Assembly: GCA_008501825.1 (NCBI GenBank)
Contig: QQUA01000023.1
Location: forward strand, 248,001-312,000
DNA length: 64,000 bases
Origin: Planctomycetota bacterium
GTDB taxonomy: Bacteria; Planctomycetota; UBA1135
Direction of reading: 5' to 3'
This document shows, one piece after another, positions 59,599 to 64,000 of this stretch. Position numbers and translations under genes: made by a program. Each line of letters opens with the position of its first letter. The first letter of the stretch is position 1. A model generated the notes under the pieces. It saw only the letters and a program-made list of their open reading frames with translations. It made no database searches and was not told where the DNA came from.

Positions 59599-61712
59599 CC
59601 GAATTCCTTGGCGAATGGATGTGGGCCATTTGGACCATCTTGGTGGAATCGGGGCCCTATCTGCTGGTCGGCTTCTCCATCGCCGGCTTGTTGAAAACCC
59701 TGATTCCCGAAGAAATGGTGTTTCGCCATCTCGGCCGGGACGATTTTCGTTCGGTGGCGGTGGCTTCCCTGTTTGGGGTGCCGATCCCGCTTTGCTCCTG
59801 TTCGGTGATTCCCACCGCCCTGACTTTGAAAAAGAGTGGGGCCAGCAAGGGAGCCACCACTTCGTTTTTGATTTCCACTCCGGAAACCGGGGTCGATTCC
59901 ATCGGCGTCACTTGGGCTTTGATGGATCCTTTGATGACCCTGGCCCGGCCGCTGGCCGCTCTATTCACTGCCCTGGGTTGCGGTTCCCTGGTGAATTTCC
60001 TGGTGCGCCGGGGTTGGGACGATGCCCCGCCAGAAGACTTGGAATTGGCCCAGGAAGAAGATGCTTGCTGCCATCAGGAGCCGGAGCCCGAACCGGAGCC
60101 GAGTTGTGGCCACGAGCACGTATCCAAGGAGGAACCCGCCCGCGGTCCGCTGGCGATCCTGCGCCGCTCCCTGGCTTATGCCTTCGGGCCCTTGTTGGAT
60201 GATTTGACTCCCTGGTTCCTGTTGGGCTTTTTGGTTTCCGGCCTGATTACGGTGCTGGCGCCGGACAATTTCTTCGGCGAAGTCCTCCCGGCAGGCTGGA
60301 TGAGCATGATGGCCATGCTGGTGATCGGAGTGCCGCTTTATATCTGTGCCACCGCTTCGACTCCGGTGGCCGCCGCTTTGGTGGCCAAAGGTTTGGATCC
60401 GGGGGCCGCCCTGGTGTTGCTGTTGGCCGGACCCGCCACCAACGTGGCCACCATCTTGGTGGTCCGGAATTCTCTCGGCAAACGGGTGCAAGCTATTTAT
60501 CTCGGCGGGATCGCGGTGTTTTCTCTCGCGTTGGGTTGGTTGGTCAATCTGATTTACGCCCTTTTGCAAACCGAACCCAAAGCCTTGGCCGGACCGGCTC
60601 ACGAGATGGGTCAAGGCACCTTCGCCACGGCGTCCGGTCTGGCCTTATTCGGCTTTTTGCTGTGGAGTTCCTGGCGCTTACGGCTCGACCAGCGGTTCGG
60701 ACAACGGCTGCAGGGCTGGTTGCGCCCGTTGGGCTTGGAACCTTTTTCCCGCTTGTTACAAGGAGCGGTGGTTTTGCTGTTGATCGCCGGCTGGTTATCG
60801 ACCGCCACCACCTCGGTGCAGCCTGGTGAAACGGTCTTTGTGCAACGCTTCGGCAAGATGGTGGCTCAATACGAGGAACCGGGACTTTATTGGCACCTGC
60901 CGTGGCCGGCGGACCGCAGCGAGCGCCTGGCTCGCGAGGAAATCCGGGCTTCTTCTTTGGGCACTCCGGCTCAGGGCCCGGTCACGCCGACCTTCCTTGG
61001 CCAAAGCCGCCGCTTGGATGAAGCGGAAGTGGTGACCGGGGACGAGTATCTGCTGAAGATCACCTTCGCGGTCCATTACCGAGTCGGTCAAGCCTACTCC
61101 TTTGCTTTCGGTTTGAGTCAACCGGCGGAAATGATGACCGCCTTCGCCGAAACCGCTTTGCGCCGCATGACCGGCAGCCATGACCTGGAAGATTTGTTGG
61201 TAGCGCACCGGCCGGAGTTGGAAGCCGAGTGTCTGGCTTATCTGCAAGAAGAATTGCAGGTCTTGGATGGCGCTCTTCAGGCGGTGGCGATGAATTTAAT
61301 GGACATTCACGCTCCGCCGGAAGTTCATTTTTCTTTCCGCGACGTGGCCAGTTCGTTGGAAGACAAACAACGCCTGATTTTGGAAGCGGGCACGGAATCC
61401 ACTCGCAAGTTGGCCGATGCCCGAGCCTCGGCCTACCGGGCGGAAACCGAAGCGGAAAGCTACCGCACCACCTTGGTGGAGCAAGCCAGAGGGGAAACCG
61501 CTGCCTTCCAAGGCATGTCGGAAGCCAGTCGATCCCAACCGGAACTCACCCGCTTGCGGCTGCAACTCGAAACTTCCGGCAAGGCCTTGAAAGCTCCACG
61601 CCTGGTTCTGGTTCTCGGATCCGGAATCGAAGTGGTCCTGGTCGCTCCAGGGCAAGCGGCTAAGGCCCCCTTGGCCGCCCCGGAGGCCAGCCTGCGCAAT
61701 CTCGAGGATTGA
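59595..61712 (+). CDS. SO_0444/ArsP-type metal permease fused to an HflK-like SPFH domain
   Basis: A 705-residue protein. Residues 1-380 are a permease of the DUF318/PF03773 type, in two halves with matching membrane motifs: 'GVPIPLCSCSVIPTAL' (61-76, Cys67 and Cys69) and 'GVPLYICATASTPVAA' (245-260). The halves are joined by a metal-ligand-rich linker with Cys158, Cys159, His160, EPEPEPEP, Cys171, His173 and His175, as in SO_0444 Cu/Zn exporters. Residues 388-405 are a further membrane helix, then an SPFH/band 7 domain ('VQPGETVFVQRFGKMV', 'EPGLYWHLPWPADR', 'VTGDEYLLKITFAVHYRV'), and a coiled coil (585-660). Both halves look complete. One continuous frame covers the join with no frameshift sign. 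I know of no characterised protein with this architecture. Confidence 0.85.
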   Translation: MTEFLGEWMWAIWTILVESGPYLLVGFSIAGLLKTLIPEEMVFRHLGRDDFRSVAVASLFGVPIPLCSCSVIPTALTLKKSGASKGATTSFLISTPETGVDSIGVTWALMDPLMTLARPLAALFTALGCGSLVNFLVRRGWDDAPPEDLELAQEEDACCHQEPEPEPEPSCGHEHVSKEEPARGPLAILRRSLAYAFGPLLDDLTPWFLLGFLVSGLITVLAPDNFFGEVLPAGWMSMMAMLVIGVPLYICATASTPVAAALVAKGLDPGAALVLLLAGPATNVATILVVRNSLGKRVQAIYLGGIAVFSLALGWLVNLIYALLQTEPKALAGPAHEMGQGTFATASGLALFGFLLWSSWRLRLDQRFGQRLQGWLRPLGLEPFSRLLQGAVVLLLIAGWLSTATTSVQPGETVFVQRFGKMVAQYEEPGLYWHLPWPADRSERLAREEIRASSLGTPAQGPVTPTFLGQSRRLDEAEVVTGDEYLLKITFAVHYRVGQAYSFAFGLSQPAEMMTAFAETALRRMTGSHDLEDLLVAHRPELEAECLAYLQEELQVLDGALQAVAMNLMDIHAPPEVHFSFRDVASSLEDKQRLILEAGTESTRKLADARASAYRAETEAESYRTTLVEQARGETAAFQGMSEASRSQPELTRLRLQLETSGKALKAPRLVLVLGSGIEVVLVAPGQAAKAPLAAPEASLRNLED

Positions 61713-61760
61713 TGCCTTGACTCTGTCCACCTTCCCTCCGCCCACAGGGCAACGACACGG

Positions 61761-62660
61761 ATGAAAAAACTCCTGCTCATCTTCGGAGCGATCCTGGTCC
61801 TGGTGGCTTGGACTTGTGGCTTCCAAGTTCAAGAAGGCGAATTCGCCATCGTATCCCGTTTCGGCAAACCGGCTCGGACCTTGCAAGACGGCGGTTTGTA
61901 TTTCAAATTGCCGGCGCCGATCGACACCGTCCGGCGCTTGGATAAGCGCTTTCAATTGTTGAACCCGGAACCCGGGGAATACCTCACCGGCGACAAGAAA
62001 AATATCCTGGTCGACGCCTTCTTGGTTTGGAGGGTGGCCGATCCGCTGCAATTCCAAGTCAGCGCCGGAAGCATCGCCGGAGCGGAAGGGCGCTTGTCCG
62101 ACATCTTGCGCTCAACGGTGGGCGACGTGTTGAGTTCTTATCCCTTTTCGGCCATGGTTTCCCACACCGACCAAGAAACCACGCTGAAAGACGTCACCGC
62201 ATCGATTACTGAAATCACCGCCGACAAGGTTCGGGAAAGCTTCGGCATTGAAGTCGCCGCCGCCCGGATCAAGCGCCTGAACTTCCCCAAGCAAAACAAG
62301 GAGGCGGTTTTCCGCCGGATGGAGGCGGAGCGTTTGGGTACCGCGGCTCAATTCCGCACCGAGGGCGAAGAAGAATCGGCAAAGATCAAGGCGGACGCCG
62401 ATCGTCAACGAGCCACCATGCTGGCCGAGGCCGACCGCAAAGCTCAGGAAATCCGAGGCTCCGCCGATGCCGAAGCCACTCGGATTTACAACCAGGTTTA
62501 TGGTTCCGATCCGGAACTGTTCGAGTTCTTGCAGTCGTTGCGCATGCTAGAAGGCATTCTCGATACCGATTCCACCTTGGTGTTGCCTTCCGACCATGAA
62601 CTGCTGGGGATCTTGCAATCGCCCCCCGCGCAAAAATCCAAACCGATGGAGCAACCCTGA
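61761..62660 (+). CDS. hflC: HflC-like SPFH membrane protein
   Basis: A 299-residue protein with an N-terminal membrane helix (2-19). SPFH motifs are 'VQEGEFAIVSRFGKPARTLQ' and 'GLYFKLPAPIDTVRRLDKR'. A long charged helix follows with 'MEAERLGTAAQFRTEGEEE' and 'ADADRQRATMLAEADRKAQE', diagnostic of HflC. HflC forms with HflK a cage in the inner membrane that encloses the FtsH protease in E. coli. Here it lies 48 bp after the permease-SPFH fusion and overlaps the next gene by 1 bp. ftsH is not in the window. Confidence 0.9.
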   Translation: MKKLLLIFGAILVLVAWTCGFQVQEGEFAIVSRFGKPARTLQDGGLYFKLPAPIDTVRRLDKRFQLLNPEPGEYLTGDKKNILVDAFLVWRVADPLQFQVSAGSIAGAEGRLSDILRSTVGDVLSSYPFSAMVSHTDQETTLKDVTASITEITADKVRESFGIEVAAARIKRLNFPKQNKEAVFRRMEAERLGTAAQFRTEGEEESAKIKADADRQRATMLAEADRKAQEIRGSADAEATRIYNQVYGSDPELFEFLQSLRMLEGILDTDSTLVLPSDHELLGILQSPPAQKSKPMEQP

Positions 62661-63595
62661 TGGCCGTGCCTTCCTCCTGGAAAGCCCGGATCCTTTGGAT
62701 CGCCCTGCTGGCAGCGGCAGGCTATTGGATCAGCACGGCGGTATGGACCGTGCAGCAAGACGAACAAGGCGTCTCGCTACGTTTTGGCCGGGTCCAACAA
62801 GTCGCCCAACCCGGCATGCACTTCACCCTGCCGTGGCCGTTCGGAAAGTTGATCGCCGTTTCCACCGGCGAAGTTCGGACTCTCTCAGTCGGCTTGGAGT
62901 GGTCGGAAGACGCCCGCTTAAGACGCCAATCTTCCGAACAGAGTCAATGGTTGACCGGCGACACCAATATCGTCGAATTGAAAGTCACTGTCCTTTATAC
63001 GGTTCAAGATCCGGTGCCTTATTTGTTCGGTTGGGCCGGAGCCGACGATGCCGAGCGGGATCAGTGGGTCCGCCGCGCTTGTGAATCGGCCTTGACCATG
63101 ACCACGCCGACCATGCCGATCGACGAACTTCTAGCTAACGGCAAAACGGTGCTTCGCCGCAAGGCACAGAGAGATATGCAAGCCTATTTCGACGCTTTGG
63201 GCGTTGGAATTCGAATCACCGGCTTGAACATCGTCGAAGTCAATCCGCCGATCAAAGTCATCTCCGCTTTCAACGAGGTGACCAATGCCAAATCCGACCG
63301 CGAGCGATTGATCACCGAAGCCAGGGTATATGCCAATCGCATGCTTCCGGAAGCCCGAAGTGCGGCCAACCAAAAGTTGCAGCAAGCCCTGATCTATCAA
63401 ACCGAAGCCGTCAACCGCGCCCGAGGAGAAACCGAAAGTTTCGCCAAGTTGCAATCGGAGTTGCGGAAGGGGCCGGCGATGACGCTTCGGCGAGTCTGGC
63501 GCGATGCCTTGACCGCGATCTTGCCCCAAGTACGCCTGCAAGTCGTTCAGGCCGGAACTCCGGAGCGGCCGACTCGGGTGTTCTTGGAAGAATAG
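62660..63595 (+). CDS. hflK: HflK-like SPFH membrane protein
   Basis: A 311-residue protein with one membrane helix (about 10-28). 'WTVQQDEQGVSLRFGRVQQV', 'QPGMHFTLPWPFGKLI' and 'WLTGDTNIVELKVTVLYTVQDP' match the HflK branch; the C-terminal half is the expected coiled coil ('ARVYANRMLPEARSAANQKLQQAL'). The Gly/Pro-rich N-terminal tail of E. coli HflK is missing. Gene order is fusion (HflK-like)-hflC-hflK, not the usual hflK-hflC, so there are two HflK-type members for one HflC. A TGATG overlap couples it to hflC. Confidence 0.85.
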   Translation: MAVPSSWKARILWIALLAAAGYWISTAVWTVQQDEQGVSLRFGRVQQVAQPGMHFTLPWPFGKLIAVSTGEVRTLSVGLEWSEDARLRRQSSEQSQWLTGDTNIVELKVTVLYTVQDPVPYLFGWAGADDAERDQWVRRACESALTMTTPTMPIDELLANGKTVLRRKAQRDMQAYFDALGVGIRITGLNIVEVNPPIKVISAFNEVTNAKSDRERLITEARVYANRMLPEARSAANQKLQQALIYQTEAVNRARGETESFAKLQSELRKGPAMTLRRVWRDALTAILPQVRLQVVQAGTPERPTRVFLEE

Positions 63596-63671
63596 ATCCT
63601 CCACCGAAGTCGTTCGTAGCGATCCAAAGCCGGGGAAAAATTTTTGAAAAACCGGTCATGGAGAGCCAAGA

Positions 63672-63708
63672 GCTTCGTCTACTAGGTGTTCCCACCTGAA
63701 AACGAAGC
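63672..63708 (+). promoter_or_regulatory. Nested hairpin directly before the GST-like start codon
   Basis: GCTTCGT (63672-63678) pairs with ACGAAGC (63702-63708), and inside it AGGTG (63684-63688) pairs with CACCT (63693-63697) around TTCC. The outer stem ends 1 base before the ATG at 63710 and includes the region where a ribosome site should be. No free Shine-Dalgarno sequence is seen, so structure-dependent translation is possible. Confidence 0.4.
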
Positions 63709-63709
63709 C

Positions 63710-64000
63710 ATGTTGATCCTGCACGAACTGACCCCCTCTCCGAACTCGGTGAAAATCCGTCTGGCCCTGGGTTTCAAGGGATTGGATTATGAACGCCGGC
63801 CTCTGGTCATGGAGGAATTTCCCGGCGACCGCAGCCACCTGGTGGCTTGCAGCCGCCAGCCGTTGACCCCGGTATTGGAACACGATCAAACCCGGATCTT
63901 CGATTCCTCCGCCATCCTGCGCTATCTGGAAGCTAATTTCCCGGATCGCCCGGCACTTTTCTCCGAGGAAATTCCGGTCATGAGGGAAATCGAAGCTTGG
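63710..64000 (+). CDS. Glutathione S-transferase-like protein, N-terminal part (partial)
   Basis: The frame from ATG 63710 runs off the window after 97 residues. 'LHELTPSPNSVKIRLALGFKGLDYERRPL' (residues 4-32, in two pieces) is a GST thioredoxin-fold start with the catalytic-region Ser-Pro-Asn-Ser in place of SPxS/C. 'QPLTPVLEHDQTRIFDSSAILRYLE' contains the cis-Pro and the 'DSSAI' glutathione-binding signature. The C-terminal helical domain lies beyond the window. Specific substrate unknown. Confidence 0.85.
   Translation, partial: MLILHELTPSPNSVKIRLALGFKGLDYERRPLVMEEFPGDRSHLVACSRQPLTPVLEHDQTRIFDSSAILRYLEANFPDRPALFSEEIPVMREIEAW

Noticed and set aside
59595..61712. The permease-SPFH gene as two genes with a missed stop
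   Set aside because: The frame is continuous through the junction with normal codon use, and no start codon with a ribosome site is evident at the SPFH boundary; a sequencing error cannot be fully excluded without reads.
63640..63659. AAAAATTTTT palindrome after hflK as a terminator
   Set aside because: The AT-only core is a weak stem without GC base and the flanking CCGG pairing is too short.
1..64000. CRISPR arrays, insertion sequences, prophage, integron or rRNA
   Set aside because: No regularly spaced repeats, transposase or integrase motifs, or rRNA-like sequence were noticed on either strand.

Overview
The window looks like chromosomal DNA of a moderately GC-rich Gram-negative bacterium, most likely a planctomycete (Planctomycetota). 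The evidence is a DUF1501 (Tat-exported) gene coupled to a DUF1549/DUF1553 'planctomycete cytochrome' gene, a DUF1570-like gluzincin, many large secreted proteins (carboxypeptidase-regulatory repeats, FG-GAP propeller, parallel beta-helix), and an HpnC-like isoprenoid-synthase homologue. This is inferred from protein families; no rRNA is present to confirm it. I saw no insertion sequences, prophage, CRISPR array or rRNA. Genes are dense, with many 1-4 bp start/stop overlaps.

Layout. 1-5.4 kb: end of an unknown gene, a lipoprotein, tRNA-Asp, and housekeeping genes (mazG, an MBL/rhodanese sulfur enzyme, queC, mrp). 5.5-14.2 kb: an 11-repeat envelope protein, gamma-glutamyltransferase, a secreted metallopeptidase, a FAD amine/amino-acid oxidase and an Arg/Gln/Pro-rich exported protein. 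14.3-25.1 kb: an 11-gene complex I operon (nuoA,B,C,D,H,I,J,K,L,M,N) with no nuoE, nuoF or nuoG. 25.5-28.4 kb: korAB, a two-subunit 2-oxoacid:ferredoxin oxidoreductase, with its own terminator just upstream of the nuo leader. Together these suggest, but do not prove, that reduced ferredoxin feeds complex I.

28.5-32 kb (+): an HpnC-like protein that has lost its catalytic motifs, a DUF192 protein, a UbiA-family prenyl phosphate transferase and a DUF362 protein. 32-36 kb (-): an ECF sigma factor, a membrane anti-sigma factor, a small membrane-anchored helical protein and GspL/PilM- and GspM/PilO-like assembly proteins in one compact operon. 36-43 kb: ribBA, two lineage-specific envelope proteins, a membrane-anchored trypsin-like protease, a lipoprotein and a HAD hydrolase. 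43-50.7 kb: the DUF1501/DUF1549-DUF1553 pair and the gluzincin. 50.8-55 kb: a [2Fe-2S] ferredoxin, tilS, gap, pgk and a two-CW protein. 55-58.7 kb: a seven-bladed propeller protein and a beta-helix protein.

The most unusual locus is 58.8-63.6 kb: a ZIP metal transporter gene overlaps, by 4 bp, a gene fusing an SO_0444/ArsP-type metal permease to a complete HflK-like SPFH domain. Separate hflC-like and hflK-like genes follow. This predicts a metal-efflux permease built into a three-member SPFH (HflKC-type) membrane assembly. The window ends inside a glutathione S-transferase-like gene.
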